Of a stretch of DNA of 64,000 bases, positions 28,741 to 38,324 are shown one piece after another. How positions within the stretch are numbered: position 1 is the first letter of the stretch; every line of letters starts with the position of its first letter. This DNA is from Burkholderiaceae bacterium (GTDB lineage: Bacteria; Pseudomonadota; Gammaproteobacteria; Burkholderiales; Burkholderiaceae_E). The stretch is taken from assembly GCA_023954015.1 (NCBI GenBank), contig JAMLIS010000011.1, forward strand, positions 1 to 64,000, written 5' to 3'. A program made the position numbers and the translations under genes. The notes beneath the pieces are model-generated. The model saw only the letters and a list, made by a program, of their open reading frames with translations. It ran no database searches and had not been told where the DNA came from.

Positions 28741-31473
28741 ATGCGCTTCGACGGCGAGCGCCACTCGGCGTACTTCCGGCGCACGCTGGCGGCTTTGGCC
28801 GCGCGCTCGGACGAGGCATCGGTGCGCAGCCGTCTCGGCGCCCTCGCGGCCGAGCCGATCTCGCGCGCGACGATCGATTCGCTGGTCGAGCACGAGCGCA
28901 GGGCCGCCGCCGGCGCCGCCGCGCTCGCCTCGGCGGAAGGCGGCGCGCCGGCCGACGAGGCCTCGCTGGGCCGCGCGCTGCGCCGCGCGCGCAACTGGCT
29001 AATGCTCGCGCTGATCGAGCGCGACACCGGCGGGCGCGCGTCGCTCGACGAAGTCTGCCAGGCGATGACCGCCTTCGCCGAGATCGCCACCTCGCTCGCA
29101 CTGCGCGCGGCCGGTGCCGCGCTGCTCGCGCGGCACGGCCCCGCGCTCGACCGCGACGGCCAGCCGCAGGACCTGCTCGCCGTCGGCATGGGCAAGGTCG
29201 GCGGCGGAGAACTCAACGTCTCCTCCGATCTCGACCTGGTGTTCGTGTTCCGCGGCGAGGGCGAGAGTGCCGGCGCGACCGGCCACGGCGGCGGACCGGC
29301 TTCCAGCGAATGGATGCACCGCCTCGCGCGTCGCACCATCGCGCTGCTGTCCGAATGCGACGCCGACGGCTTCGTCTTTCGCGTCGACGCGCGGCTGCGG
29401 CCGAACGGAGACTCGGGCCCGCTGGTCGCGTCGCTGTCGATGCTCGAGCAGTATTTCTACGCGCAGGGACGCGAATGGGAGCGCTTCGCGTGGCTGAAAG
29501 GCCGGGTGATCGCCGACTCGGGCACGGCCTCGCGCGACGCGCGCGACGAGGACGAAGCGGCGCTGGCGCGCATCGTCACGCCGTTCGTCTATCGGCGCTA
29601 CCTCGACTTCGACGCGATCGAGGCGCTGCGCCGCCTGCATGCGAAAGTGCGCGCCGAGGTCACGCGCCGCGGCGCCCGCGACCCCGAGGCCCTCGACGTC
29701 AAGCTCGGCCGCGGCGGCATTCGCGAGATCGAGTTCATCGCGCAGCTGTTCCAGATCGTGCGCGGCGGCCAGGATCCCACGCTGCAGGGCCGACGCACGC
29801 TCGATACGCTCGCGGCGCTCGCCGAGAAGGGACTGCTGCCCGAGGACGAGAGCGAGACGCTCGCCGACGCGTACCGGCTGCTTCGACGCACCGAGCACAT
29901 GCTGCAATACCGCGAGGACGCGCAGACGCACCGGCTCGCCCGATCGCCGCAGGCGCGCGAGGCGATCGCGGCGATGCTCGGCATGTCGCCCGCCGCCTTC
30001 GACGCTGCCATCGAGCAGCGCACGGAGGAGACGGCGCGCATCTTCGACCGGCTGCTCGCGCCGGCGGATGCCGAATGCGACACGCCCGAGGCCGGCGACG
30101 CAGCGCACGCGTCCGACGCGGAAACGGAACGCCGTTTCGCAGCCCTGCGCGCGGGCGCGCGCTATCGCGCCGCGCGCCCGGAGACGCGCGCGGCGATCGA
30201 ACGGCTGCTGGCGGAGGCGGTGCGACTGGGCACCGGAACCAGCGGACTGGCGCGGCTCGTCGATCTGCTCGAGGCGATCTGCCGCCGGCCGGGCTACGTC
30301 GCGCTGCTCGATCGCTTCCGCGACGCGTTCGCGCGCGTGCTGCGCGTGCTCGACTGGGCGAAGTCGCCCGCCGAATACCTGATGCAGCATCCGGTCGTCC
30401 TCGACGAGCTGCTCGACGGCGAATTGCTCGAGTCGCAGGATTACGCCACGTGGAGCGAGCAACTGCGCGAGCGAGTCGAGGCGGCGACGCACGACGGCGC
30501 GCCCGACGTCGAGCGGCAGATGGACCTGGTGCGCGAAGCGCATCACGCGCAGGTGTTCCGCCTGATGGTGCAGGACCTCGAAGGCCGCCTGACGGTCGAG
30601 CGCCTGTCGGATCACCTGAGCGAGCTGGCCGATCGCGTGCTCGGCCTGGTCGTCGACCTCGTCTGGGGCGGCCTGCGCCTGCGCTTCCGCGAGGCGCCGC
30701 ATTTCGCGGCGATCGCCTACGGTCGGCTCGGCGGCAAGGAGCTGGGCTACGCCGCCGACCTCGACCTCGTCTTCCTCTACGACGATGCGGACGAACGCGC
30801 GCCGGAAGCGTACGCACTGCTCGCCCAGCGCGTCTCGGCATGGCTGTCGACGCGAACGGCCGCCGGCCTGCTTTTCGAGACCGACCTGCGCCTGCGTCCG
30901 AACGGACAGGCCGGGATGCTCGTCTCGAGCGTCGCCGCCTTCGAGGCGTACCAGAACGGCGCCGCCTGGGTGTGGGAGCACCAGGCGCTGACCCGGGCGC
31001 GTTTCTCGGCCGGCGACGCGTCGATCGGCGAACGCTTCGAAGCGATCCGGCGCGACGTGCTCGCGCGCGCGCGCGACCGGGACAAGTTGCGCGACGAGGT
31101 ACGCGCGATGCGCGCACGCATGCACGAAGGCCATCCGAACCGCAGCGGCCGCTTCGACCTCAAGCACGACCGCGGCGGCATGGTCGACATCGAATTCATC
31201 GTGCAGTTCCTCGTGCTCGCGCACTCCGGCGAGCATCCGCGGCTGCTCGACAACGCGGGGAACATCGCGCTTCTCGGGCGCGCCGGGGAGGCGGGTCTGA
31301 TCGACGCCGGGCTCGCGCAGGCCGCGGCCGACGCCTACCGCCGCTATCGGCGGCTGCAGCACCAGGCGCGACTCGACGGCGTCGTCGCGCGCGTGGACGC
31401 GGACAGCGTGGTCGAGGAGCGAACGGCCGTGCGTGCGCTGTGGAGCGCGCTGTTCGGCGCCGAGGACCGTTGA
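28741..31473 (+). CDS. glnE: Bifunctional glutamine synthetase adenylyltransferase / deadenylylase
   Basis: 910 residues. Adds AMP to, and removes it from, glutamine synthetase in response to the PII protein. Two nucleotidyltransferase domains with G-G and D-x-D motifs are visible: GKVGGGELNVSSDLDLVF at about 150-167 (deadenylylase half) and GRLGGKELGYAADLDLVF at about 661-678 (adenylyltransferase half). Each is followed by its helical regulatory domain; RGGIREIEFIAQL and RGGMVDIEFIVQFL mark the matching ends. ATG at 28741 without a strong ribosome site. Confidence 0.96.
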   Translation: MRFDGERHSAYFRRTLAALAARSDEASVRSRLGALAAEPISRATIDSLVEHERRAAAGAAALASAEGGAPADEASLGRALRRARNWLMLALIERDTGGRASLDEVCQAMTAFAEIATSLALRAAGAALLARHGPALDRDGQPQDLLAVGMGKVGGGELNVSSDLDLVFVFRGEGESAGATGHGGGPASSEWMHRLARRTIALLSECDADGFVFRVDARLRPNGDSGPLVASLSMLEQYFYAQGREWERFAWLKGRVIADSGTASRDARDEDEAALARIVTPFVYRRYLDFDAIEALRRLHAKVRAEVTRRGARDPEALDVKLGRGGIREIEFIAQLFQIVRGGQDPTLQGRRTLDTLAALAEKGLLPEDESETLADAYRLLRRTEHMLQYREDAQTHRLARSPQAREAIAAMLGMSPAAFDAAIEQRTEETARIFDRLLAPADAECDTPEAGDAAHASDAETERRFAALRAGARYRAARPETRAAIERLLAEAVRLGTGTSGLARLVDLLEAICRRPGYVALLDRFRDAFARVLRVLDWAKSPAEYLMQHPVVLDELLDGELLESQDYATWSEQLRERVEAATHDGAPDVERQMDLVREAHHAQVFRLMVQDLEGRLTVERLSDHLSELADRVLGLVVDLVWGGLRLRFREAPHFAAIAYGRLGGKELGYAADLDLVFLYDDADERAPEAYALLAQRVSAWLSTRTAAGLLFETDLRLRPNGQAGMLVSSVAAFEAYQNGAAWVWEHQALTRARFSAGDASIGERFEAIRRDVLARARDRDKLRDEVRAMRARMHEGHPNRSGRFDLKHDRGGMVDIEFIVQFLVLAHSGEHPRLLDNAGNIALLGRAGEAGLIDAGLAQAAADAYRRYRRLQHQARLDGVVARVDADSVVEERTAVRALWSALFGAEDR

Positions 31474-31498
31474 ACGGATCCCGGGCTGACGCTTCGCG

Positions 31499-32749
31499 TC
31501 AAACTCCGATCTCTCCGGCCACCGGCGTCCGCCCCAGGGCCCAGCCGCTGCGCGCGGCGAGCCACAGCACGGCTGCCAGCGCGACGGCGACGAAGGGCAG
31601 CGACAGCAGGTTCAGCACCGACCAGCCGTCGACGAAGAGCAGCGCGCCGGAGGACGCCGAGCTGGTGATCATCGTCGCGAACACGACCGAGTCCATGAAG
31701 CCCTGCACCTTGTTCTTCTCGGCCGGCGCGTAGGCCTTCGTCAGCAGCGCGGTCGCGCCGGTGTACATGAAGTTCCATCCCACGCCGAGCGCGAACAGCG
31801 CGATCGTGAAATGCATGAGCTCGACACCGGAGAGCGCGACGCCCACGCAGGCGAGCATCAGCGTCGCGCCCGCGAAGACGACGGGCAGCGCACCGAAGCG
31901 GCCGATCAGCGCGCCGGAGAACAGCCCCGGCGCGAACATGCCGATCACGTGCCACTCGATGACGAAGGCGGCGTCCGCGTAGGGCAGCCCGCAGACCTCC
32001 ATCGCCAGTGGCGTCGCGACCATCAGCAGGTTCATCACGCCGTAGGCCAGCGCCGCACAGAGGATCGCCACGCGGCACACGGGATCGCGCAGGATCTCGC
32101 GCAACGGACGCGCGCTGCCGATCGCCGCGCTCTTCGACGGCACCGGTACGTGCAACGCCTGCACCAGCACCAGCGACAGCGCCGCGAAGCCGACCAGCAC
32201 CAGGTAGCTTCCGGCGAAAGGCGTGGCCAGCGCCGCGCGCGACCACTTCGAAATCTCGGGGCCGACGACCCCGCCGGCGATGCCGCCGGCGAGCACGAGC
32301 GAGATCGCCCGCGGCCGCCAGCGCTCGCGCCAGGCCGCCTGCGCGTCGGGCGCCGCGTCGACGACATCGGCCGCGGCGAAGCGCAGGCTCGCGCCGAACG
32401 CGTTGTACAGCCCGCAGACGAAGGTGGCCAGGCACAGCAGCGCCAGGCTGCCGGCGTTCATCGCGTGCCACGCCAGCAGCGAGCCGAGCATCGCGACCAG
32501 CGAACCGAGCGTGTACCCGGCGCGCCGGCCGTAGCGGCGCATGAAGAGCGCCGCCGGCATCGCCCATACGGCGCCGCCCAGCACGTAGCCGGTGACCGGG
32601 AAAGTCGCCAGCAGCGGCGTGGGCGCCAGCTGTAGTCCGGCGAGTCCGTTGACCGCGATCAGCGTGACGTTGTTCGTCAGCAGCAACGCCTGCAGGGCGG
32701 CGAGCAGTGCGACCTGCGATCGGAAGCGCGGGAGCGGGACGGCGGGCAT
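31499..32749 (-). CDS. MFS transporter
   Basis: 416 residues with 12 predicted helices. Seen: the MFS loop ALFMRRYGRRAGYTLGSL after helix 2, and the two six-helix halves separated by a basic loop around 195-215. The pattern GWNFMYTGATALLTKAYAPAEKNKVQGFMD in the second half is shared with a group of small bacterial MFS proteins of unknown substrate. ATG at 32749. It is convergent with glnE and divergent from ilvE, so it stands alone. Confidence 0.88.
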   Translation of the reverse strand: MPAVPLPRFRSQVALLAALQALLLTNNVTLIAVNGLAGLQLAPTPLLATFPVTGYVLGGAVWAMPAALFMRRYGRRAGYTLGSLVAMLGSLLAWHAMNAGSLALLCLATFVCGLYNAFGASLRFAAADVVDAAPDAQAAWRERWRPRAISLVLAGGIAGGVVGPEISKWSRAALATPFAGSYLVLVGFAALSLVLVQALHVPVPSKSAAIGSARPLREILRDPVCRVAILCAALAYGVMNLLMVATPLAMEVCGLPYADAAFVIEWHVIGMFAPGLFSGALIGRFGALPVVFAGATLMLACVGVALSGVELMHFTIALFALGVGWNFMYTGATALLTKAYAPAEKNKVQGFMDSVVFATMITSSASSGALLFVDGWSVLNLLSLPFVAVALAAVLWLAARSGWALGRTPVAGEIGV

Positions 32750-32780
32750 CGAGCCGCAGTCTACCGCGGGCGCCCGTTGC

Positions 32781-32786
32781 TAGAAT
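32781..32786 (+). promoter_or_regulatory. -10 element for ilvE
   Basis: TAGAAT matches the -10 consensus at five of six positions and lies 53 bases before the ilvE start. No convincing -35 is visible 16-18 bases upstream. Confidence 0.4.
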
Positions 32787-32838
32787 GGGGCGTCTGCGCG
32801 CATCTTCGGCGCACTTCGGCGGTTTCCGGGAGAAAGCG

Positions 32839-33774
32839 ATGTCGATGGCTGACCGCGACGGTCATATCTGGTTCGACGGCAAGATGGTCGACTGGCGCGA
32901 CGCCAGGATCCACGTGCTCACCCACTCGCTGCACTACGGAATGGCCGTGTTCGAAGGCGTGCGGGCGTACGCGACCGACGCGGGCACCGCGATCTTCCGG
33001 CTGAACGAGCACACGAAGCGGCTGTTCAACTCGGCGAAGATCTTCCAGATGCAGTTGCCGTTCTCGTTCGACGCGCTGATCCAGGCGCAGAAGGACGTCG
33101 TGCGGATGAACGCCCTCGAGTCCTGCTACCTGCGCCCGATCGCGTGGGTCGGCTCGGAGAAGCTCGGCGTGTCGGCGCGCGGCAACACGATCCACGTCGC
33201 CGTCGCCGCCTGGCCCTGGGGCGCGTACCTCGGCGAGGAAGCGATCGCCAACGGCATCCGCGTCAAGACCTCGTCGTTCACGCGCCATCACGTCAATGTC
33301 TCGCTGGTGCGCGCCAAGGCGAGCGGCTACTACATCAATTCGATCCTCGCCAACCAGGAAGTCTGCGCGCACGGCTACGACGAGGCGCTGCTGCTCGATA
33401 CCGAAGGCTACGTCTCGGAAGGCTCGGGCGAGAACGTCTTCCTGGTGCGCAACGGCGTCGTCTACACGCCCGACGTCGCCTCGTGCCTCGACGGCATCAC
33501 CCGCGACTCGGTGATCACCATCGCGCGGGACGCCGGCATCGAGGTGCGCGAGAAGCGGATCACGCGCGACGAGATGTACTGCGCCGACGAAGCGTTCTTC
33601 ACCGGAACGGCCGCCGAGATCACGCCGATCCGCGAACTGGACGATCGCACGATCGGCGAAGGCCGACGCGGGCCGGTCACCGAGCGCCTGCAGGGACTGT
33701 TCTTCGACATCGTCGCCGGACGGAATCCGCGCTACCGCGAGTGGCTCGCGCCGGTCGGAGCGCCGCAGCGATGA
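32839..33774 (+). CDS. ilvE: Branched-chain amino acid aminotransferase
   Basis: PLP aminotransferase for the last step of Val, Leu and Ile synthesis; 311 residues, class IV fold. Seen: IWFDGKMVDWRDARIHVLTHSLHYGMAVFEGVRAY region, the lysine in RAKASGYYINSILA (Schiff base), LDTEGYVSEGSGENVFLV, and FFTGTAAEITPI. The ATG at 32839 follows GGGAG; an ATG two codons later is possible. The stop overlaps the next ATG (ATGA), so it is translationally coupled to the small zinc-finger gene. Confidence 0.95.
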   Translation: MSMADRDGHIWFDGKMVDWRDARIHVLTHSLHYGMAVFEGVRAYATDAGTAIFRLNEHTKRLFNSAKIFQMQLPFSFDALIQAQKDVVRMNALESCYLRPIAWVGSEKLGVSARGNTIHVAVAAWPWGAYLGEEAIANGIRVKTSSFTRHHVNVSLVRAKASGYYINSILANQEVCAHGYDEALLLDTEGYVSEGSGENVFLVRNGVVYTPDVASCLDGITRDSVITIARDAGIEVREKRITRDEMYCADEAFFTGTAAEITPIRELDDRTIGEGRRGPVTERLQGLFFDIVAGRNPRYREWLAPVGAPQR

Positions 33775-33992
33775 GCGTTCCTGGCGCCACCGCCGACCTG
33801 CAGCAGGCGCAGGACGCCGTCGTCGAGATCGACGCTTCCGACCTTCCGGCCTTCTGCCCGAATGCGAAGATGCCGTTGTGGTCCTCGCATCCGCGCGTCT
33901 ACCTCGAGCTGAACGCGACCGGAAAGGCGATGTGCTCCTATTGCGGGACGAGATACCGTCTCGCGCCGGGCTCGGCGCCCTCCGGGCACTGA
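33771..33992 (+). CDS. Small CHCC-type zinc-finger protein
   Basis: 73 residues. A single C-x(9-10)-H-x(n)-C-x2-C zinc site is seen in LPAFCPNAKMPLWSSHPRVYLEL and MCSYCGTRY, the pattern of the CHCC zinc-finger domain related to the mitochondrial complex I subunit NDUFS6. The ATG overlaps the ilvE stop. The same ilvE - zinc finger - waaF order occurs in other betaproteobacteria. Function in bacteria is not established. Confidence 0.9.
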   Translation: MSVPGATADLQQAQDAVVEIDASDLPAFCPNAKMPLWSSHPRVYLELNATGKAMCSYCGTRYRLAPGSAPSGH

Positions 33993-34051
33993 GACTCCCG
34001 GGCGCAGGCGAGTTAGGATCGTAGCGAGGCAACGTCCGGGCGGGGGCGACG

Positions 34052-35101
34052 ATGGGTTCCAGAGCGCTGGTGGTCGCGCCGGGCACGATCGGTGAAGCGG
34101 TGATGGTGCAGCCGCTGCTGGCGCTGCTGCGCCAGCAGGGCCGGCGCATCGGCGTCGACGTTCTCTGCGACGGCGCCGTCGCCCCCGTGTTCCGCTGCAT
34201 GGACGAGGTCGGCGACGTGATCGTCGGTCCGTCCCAGGCGATCCGCCGCTCGTGGATCTCGCGCTGGCGACTGGGTCGCGCGCTTCGCGATCGAGAGTAT
34301 CGGGCCGCGTACGTGCTGCCCGAAACCCCGGGCGCCGCACTGATCCCGTGGATCGCCGGAATCCGCCGGCGCGTCGGCTACCGCAGCCAGTCTCGCGCGC
34401 TGCTCCTCAATTGCATCCACGAAGCGAACCGCTCGACGGCAACGAAGGCCGCCGAGCGTTTCGCCGCCCTCGCCTTCGAGCCGCGCGCGCCGCGCCCCGG
34501 CAACGTACCCGAGCCGCGGCTCGTGCGCCGCCCGCAGCGCGAGCGCACCGTCCGCGCGAAATTCGACATCGGGCGCGAAGCTCCGCCGATCGTGCTGTGC
34601 ACGGCAGCCGGCGCGGGCGACTCGCGCCGGTGGCCGGCGCGGCACTTCGCGTCGCTGATCGCGCTGCTCGCCGCCGAGACCCCCGAGACCGACGTCGTGC
34701 TGCTCGGACCGGCAACCGAGCGGCGCTTCGCCACGGAGGCCGTCGCGCTGTCCGGCCAGGCCGCGCGCAACCTGTGCGGCGAAACGACCCTCGACGAGGC
34801 AGTCGCACTCGTCGCGCAGGCCGCCGGCGTAGTCACCGTCGACACCGGACTGATGCACGTCGCGGCCGCCTATTCCCGTCCACAGGTCGCGCTGTTCGGC
34901 CCTTCCGATCCGCGGCGCGAGCAGCCTCGTTCGCCGCGCGCGCACGTCGAGTGGCTGCACCTCGCCTGCAGCCCCTGCGCCGAGCGCGCGTGTCCGCTCG
35001 TTCACCACGCCTGCATGCAGCGCATCGCGCCTTCGCAGGTCTTCGAAGCGCTGGCGCGTGCGATGCGCTTCGAGACGAGCGGCGCCCGGCCGTCGCGCTA
35101 G
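34052..35101 (+). CDS. waaF: ADP-heptose:LPS heptosyltransferase II
   Basis: Adds the second heptose of the LPS inner core; GT9 family, 349 residues, GT-B fold. Seen: LVVAPGTIGEAVMVQPLLALL at the N-terminus, the nucleotide-sugar loop CTAAGAGDSRRWPARHFASL, and the C-terminal VTVDTGLMHVAAAYSRPQVALFG with the ADP-heptose site. GDSRRWP fits heptosyltransferase II better than I. ATG at 34052. It sits 60 bases after the zinc-finger gene on the same strand. Confidence 0.92.
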   Translation: MGSRALVVAPGTIGEAVMVQPLLALLRQQGRRIGVDVLCDGAVAPVFRCMDEVGDVIVGPSQAIRRSWISRWRLGRALRDREYRAAYVLPETPGAALIPWIAGIRRRVGYRSQSRALLLNCIHEANRSTATKAAERFAALAFEPRAPRPGNVPEPRLVRRPQRERTVRAKFDIGREAPPIVLCTAAGAGDSRRWPARHFASLIALLAAETPETDVVLLGPATERRFATEAVALSGQAARNLCGETTLDEAVALVAQAAGVVTVDTGLMHVAAAYSRPQVALFGPSDPRREQPRSPRAHVEWLHLACSPCAERACPLVHHACMQRIAPSQVFEALARAMRFETSGARPSR

Positions 35102-35133
35102 CGGCCGATCATCCACGGAGAGCCTTCGGATCG

Positions 35134-35565
35134 ATGCGCAACGTGAGCCTGTGCACGGCGGACGCGGTGGAGGAAGCGTTCTACGAGGCGATGCAGCGCG
35201 GCAACCTCGAAGCGATGATGGCGCTGTGGGCCGACGACGAGGACGTGCTGTGCGTGCATCCGGGCAGCGACCGCTTCGTCGGACTGGCCGCCGTGCGCGA
35301 ATCGTGGGCGCGCATCTTCCGCCACGGACGCGTCGAGATCCGCCGCACCGACGTGCGCGCGCACACGGGCGCCGTGCTCGCGATCCACAACGTCGTCGAG
35401 CAGACGCTCTCCGTCGACCCGCGCAGTGCAGCCTCGGCCGGCGTGCAGGTCGTCGAGTGCATCGCGACCAACGTCTACGTCAAGCAGGCCGGCAGGTGGC
35501 GGATGATGCTGCATCACTCCGCGCTGCGGCAGGAAAGCGCGGCAGCGGGCGAACGGTTGCATTGA
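35134..35565 (+). CDS. SnoaL/NTF2-like small protein
   Basis: 143 residues of the cone-shaped NTF2-like fold: AFYEAMQRGNLEAMMALWADDEDVLCVHPG, then FVGLAAVRESWARIF, then beta strands ending GRWRMMLHHSAL. This is the pattern of DUF4440/ketosteroid-isomerase-like proteins often found after waaF in Burkholderiales. ATG at 35134 after GGAG. It is probably in the waaF transcript. No catalytic residue can be named with confidence. Confidence 0.85.
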   Translation: MRNVSLCTADAVEEAFYEAMQRGNLEAMMALWADDEDVLCVHPGSDRFVGLAAVRESWARIFRHGRVEIRRTDVRAHTGAVLAIHNVVEQTLSVDPRSAASAGVQVVECIATNVYVKQAGRWRMMLHHSALRQESAAAGERLH

Positions 35566-35569
35566 TCGA

Positions 35570-36175
35570 ATGGACGCCGACGTCCTGCGCGCCGTCGCCC
35601 GATGGCCTTCGGTGCCGGCCGTGTTCGGCTGGCTGCGCCTCGACCGCCGCGGAGGCTGGCGGCTCGTCGATCGGGGACAGCCGGATTTCGACGAAGCACG
35701 CGACGGGCACGGCAGCGCGATAGAAAACCGGCGCATCACCGGGTTCATCGAGCGCAACTATGCCGGCGACGAGCGCGGGCGCTGGTTCTGGCAGAACGGT
35801 CCGCAGCGCGTCTACGTCGACGTCGAGGCGGCGCCGCTGGTGCTGCGCGTCTTCGCCGGCGCCGGCCCGGGAACCGACGCCCGTCTCGTTACGCACACCG
35901 GTGTCGAAGTGTCCCGCATGGAAGCAGCCTGGAGCGGGCCCGAGGGCCAACTGCTGCTGCGCACCGACCTCGGCGGCGCAGTCGTGCACGATCTCGATCT
36001 CGCCGCGCTGCCGCTCGCATCGGCGGGCGAGTCGGTCGTCCTGCGGTGGGGCGGGCGTGACCTGCCGATCGGGCACGCCGGGTCAGCCGAACAGGCGCTC
36101 GGCTTCGTGGCGCGCCCGCGCGCCGACGACGGTTCGCCCGGTTCCGGGCGTCGCGACGGCGGTACCGCGGATTAG
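35570..36175 (+). CDS. Conserved hypothetical protein
   Basis: 201 residues; the gene begins 4 bases after the previous stop and is surely co-transcribed. I do not assign a domain. Features: no signal or membrane segment; an N-terminal part with [19 protein letters not shown] and a middle part with [25 protein letters not shown] that look like a small conserved enzyme-like fold; an Asp/Gly/Arg-rich tail. Similar waaF-linked proteins exist in related genomes by my recollection. Its 3' end overlaps the convergent BepA-like gene by 4 bases. Confidence 0.75.
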   Translation: MDADVLRAVARWPSVPAVFGWLRLDRRGGWRLVDRGQPDFDEARDGHGSAIENRRITGFIERNYAGDERGRWFWQNGPQRVYVDVEAAPLVLRVFAGAGPGTDARLVTHTGVEVSRMEAAWSGPEGQLLLRTDLGGAVVHDLDLAALPLASAGESVVLRWGGRDLPIGHAGSAEQALGFVARPRADDGSPGSGRRDGGTAD

Positions 36176-37650
36176 TTCACCCGCTCTTCGCGCTCGCGCG
36201 TCCACTGCGCCTCGAGCTCGCGCAGGCGCGAGTCGATCTGCGAGGCGACGTGGAAGTCGACCGAGCGGGATCGCTGCGCCAGGCGCAGTTGCTCGACGGC
36301 GGCCGGCAGCGCGCCGAGCAGCACGAAGCGCTCCGCCGCGGCCTTGTGCGCGAGCGCGGGGCGATCGAGCGCCTGCTGCGCTTCCGAGAGCAGCTCCCAC
36401 AGTCGCGGGTCGTCGCGATGCATCGCAAGCGACTGCTCGAGGAAGGATACCGCCTCCGCGTATCGCTTCCCGTCGAACAGCGCCTGCCCGCGCAGTCGCA
36501 GCAACGCCCTTGCGGAGGGGTCGCGCGCGAGCGCCGCATCGAGCAGCGCCAGCGCGGCCTGCGGCCTGCCCGCGTCGAGCTCGACCTGGGCGGCCAGCCG
36601 CTCGACGAAGCGATGCGGCTCGGTCAGCCGGCGCCGCACTTCGGCAATCGCCTCGCGCGCCTGCGCAGGGTCGCGCCGCGCGGCCGCCACTGTCGCGAGT
36701 CCGAACCAGCCCGCCGCCTCGTCGATCGTGCGGTCGCGCAACTGGCGCTCGAACGAGACGCGCGCTGCCTGCAGCCCGTCTACGCTGGTGTCGCCCAGCG
36801 CGCGCAGCTTGGCCCTTGCCAGGCGGAACTCGAGGCTGTCGGCACGCTGGCGGTAGCGGCCTTCGCTGATCCGCGACTGGATGTCGGCGATGCGCGCCGA
36901 CGTGACGGGGTGCGTGCGAAGGTACTCCGGCGCCCCGCTCTCGTAGAGCGAGCCCGCGCTCTGCAGCCGGTGCAGGAACGACACCATCGCGTTCGAATCG
37001 AAGCCGGCCTGGCGCAACATCTCGAGGCCGACGCGGTCCGCTTCGCGTTCGGCGTCGCGCGAAAAGCCGAGCATCTGCTGCTGCGCGACGGTGCTGCCGA
37101 GCGACGCGAGGCCGCCGGCGGCTTGCGGGTTCGAACCGGCCGCGAGGGCGGCGAGCACCATCGCGGCGATCATCACGACCGAGCCCTGTCGCTGGCGCGA
37201 GAGCATGCGCGCGATGTGCCGCTGCGTCACATGGCCGATTTCGTGCGCGAGCACCGAGGCGAGTTCGGACTCCGACTGCGCGCCGACGACGAGGCCCGTG
37301 TGCACGCCGACGAAGCCGCCCGGCAACGCGAAAGCGTTCAGCGTCGAGTCGCGAACGAGAAAGAAACGGAAGGTGTAGCCTGCCGCCGGGGTCGTGCCCG
37401 TCAACGCCAGCGCGAAGCGGTTCAGCCAGTCGGTGAGTTCGGCATCGTCGTCGATCATTCCGCGACGCTGCATCTCGCCGACGATCGACTCGCCGATGCG
37501 CCGCTCCATCGACGGCGAAAGCTCGTCGGCGCTCGCATCACCGAGTCGCGGCAGGTTGTCGATCTGCGACTGCGCCAGCGGCGGGACGATGGCAAGGACT
37601 GCGGCCAGCAGGCCCGCCATGCAACGGGACGGCAGACGAGCTGCACGCAA
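36172..37650 (-). CDS. Periplasmic M48 metalloprotease with C-terminal repeats (BepA/YfgC-like)
   Basis: 492 residues. The signal peptide (hydrophobic [18 protein letters not shown]) is preceded by a basic stretch. The M48 domain has the zinc motif [13 protein letters not shown] (about residue 137) and the third ligand in [11 protein letters not shown]. The C-terminal third is TPR-like ([22 protein letters not shown]). By family it assists or clears outer-membrane proteins during assembly. A TTG at 37650 was chosen because GGAGG lies eight bases upstream of it; the first ATG (37620) would shorten the basic N-region. It is divergent from moaC. Confidence 0.9.
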   Translation of the reverse strand: MRAARLPSRCMAGLLAAVLAIVPPLAQSQIDNLPRLGDASADELSPSMERRIGESIVGEMQRRGMIDDDAELTDWLNRFALALTGTTPAAGYTFRFFLVRDSTLNAFALPGGFVGVHTGLVVGAQSESELASVLAHEIGHVTQRHIARMLSRQRQGSVVMIAAMVLAALAAGSNPQAAGGLASLGSTVAQQQMLGFSRDAEREADRVGLEMLRQAGFDSNAMVSFLHRLQSAGSLYESGAPEYLRTHPVTSARIADIQSRISEGRYRQRADSLEFRLARAKLRALGDTSVDGLQAARVSFERQLRDRTIDEAAGWFGLATVAAARRDPAQAREAIAEVRRRLTEPHRFVERLAAQVELDAGRPQAALALLDAALARDPSARALLRLRGQALFDGKRYAEAVSFLEQSLAMHRDDPRLWELLSEAQQALDRPALAHKAAAERFVLLGALPAAVEQLRLAQRSRSVDFHVASQIDSRLRELEAQWTREREERVN

Positions 37651-37677
37651 GCGCGATACCTCCGGAAACGGCGTTGC

Positions 37678-37683
37678 TATGAT
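37678..37683 (+). promoter_or_regulatory. -10-like element upstream of moaC
   Basis: TATGAT matches the -10 consensus at five of six bases, 22 bases before the moaC start. No convincing -35 is seen at normal spacing. Confidence 0.35.
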
Positions 37684-37704
37684 AGACGCGAGTCCCCTCG
37701 TACC

Positions 37705-38316
37705 ATGAAGACCTCCGCCGCCGCCCCCGCCGCCCCCGCCGCCTCTTCTGCCCCCTCTTCCGCCGCCTCGCCCGACGCAGCGCAGGCGCCCGCCGTCGTC
37801 CCGGAGGCCGCGCCAGTCAGCGCAACCGGCGGTGCCGGGGAGTCGTTCACGCATTTCGACGAGGCCGGCCGCGCGCACATGGTCGACGTCGGCGCCAAGG
37901 CCGAGACGCACCGCGTCGCGGTCGCGCGCGGAACGATCCGGATGAGGCCCGAGACGCTCGCGCTCGTGCGCGACGGCACCGCGAAGAAAGGAGACGTCAT
38001 CGCAGTGGCGCGCATCGCCGCGATCCAGGGCGCCAAGCGCACCGCCGACCTGATCCCGTTGTGCCACCCGATCGCGCTCACCCGCGTCGCGGTCGACTTC
38101 GCGCTCGACGAGGCCGCCGGCGCCGTGCACTGCACCGCCACGGCCGAATGCGAAGGCCGCACCGGCGTCGAGATGGAGGCGCTCACGGCGGTGCAGGTCG
38201 GCCTGCTGACGATCTACGACATGTGCAAGGCGGTGGATCGAGGCATGGTGATCGAGTCGGTCCGGCTGCTGCGCAAGCGCGGCGGGAAATCGGGGGAGTG
38301 GGTGGCGCCGGAGTAA
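37705..38316 (+). CDS. moaC: Cyclic pyranopterin monophosphate synthase MoaC
   Basis: Molybdenum cofactor biosynthesis, step forming cPMP; 203 residues. The conserved core starts at [17 protein letters not shown], with [23 protein letters not shown] and [24 protein letters not shown] downstream. The first about 45 residues are an unusual Ala/Pro/Ser-rich extension absent from typical MoaC (about 160 residues); it is encoded by a run of GCC/CCC codons. No other moa gene is nearby. It is convergent with the fadB-like gene. Confidence 0.95.
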   Translation: MKTSAAAPAAPAASSAPSSAASPDAAQAPAVVPEAAPVSATGGAGESFTHFDEAGRAHMVDVGAKAETHRVAVARGTIRMRPETLALVRDGTAKKGDVIAVARIAAIQGAKRTADLIPLCHPIALTRVAVDFALDEAAGAVHCTATAECEGRTGVEMEALTAVQVGLLTIYDMCKAVDRGMVIESVRLLRKRGGKSGEWVAPE

Positions 38317-38324
38317 CCGCCGCC

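Noticed and set aside
24990..31733. Open frame of more than 2200 codons on the plus strand
   Set aside because: It runs across yhdP (opposite strand) and glnE (different frame); both of those show clear family motifs, and this frame does not.
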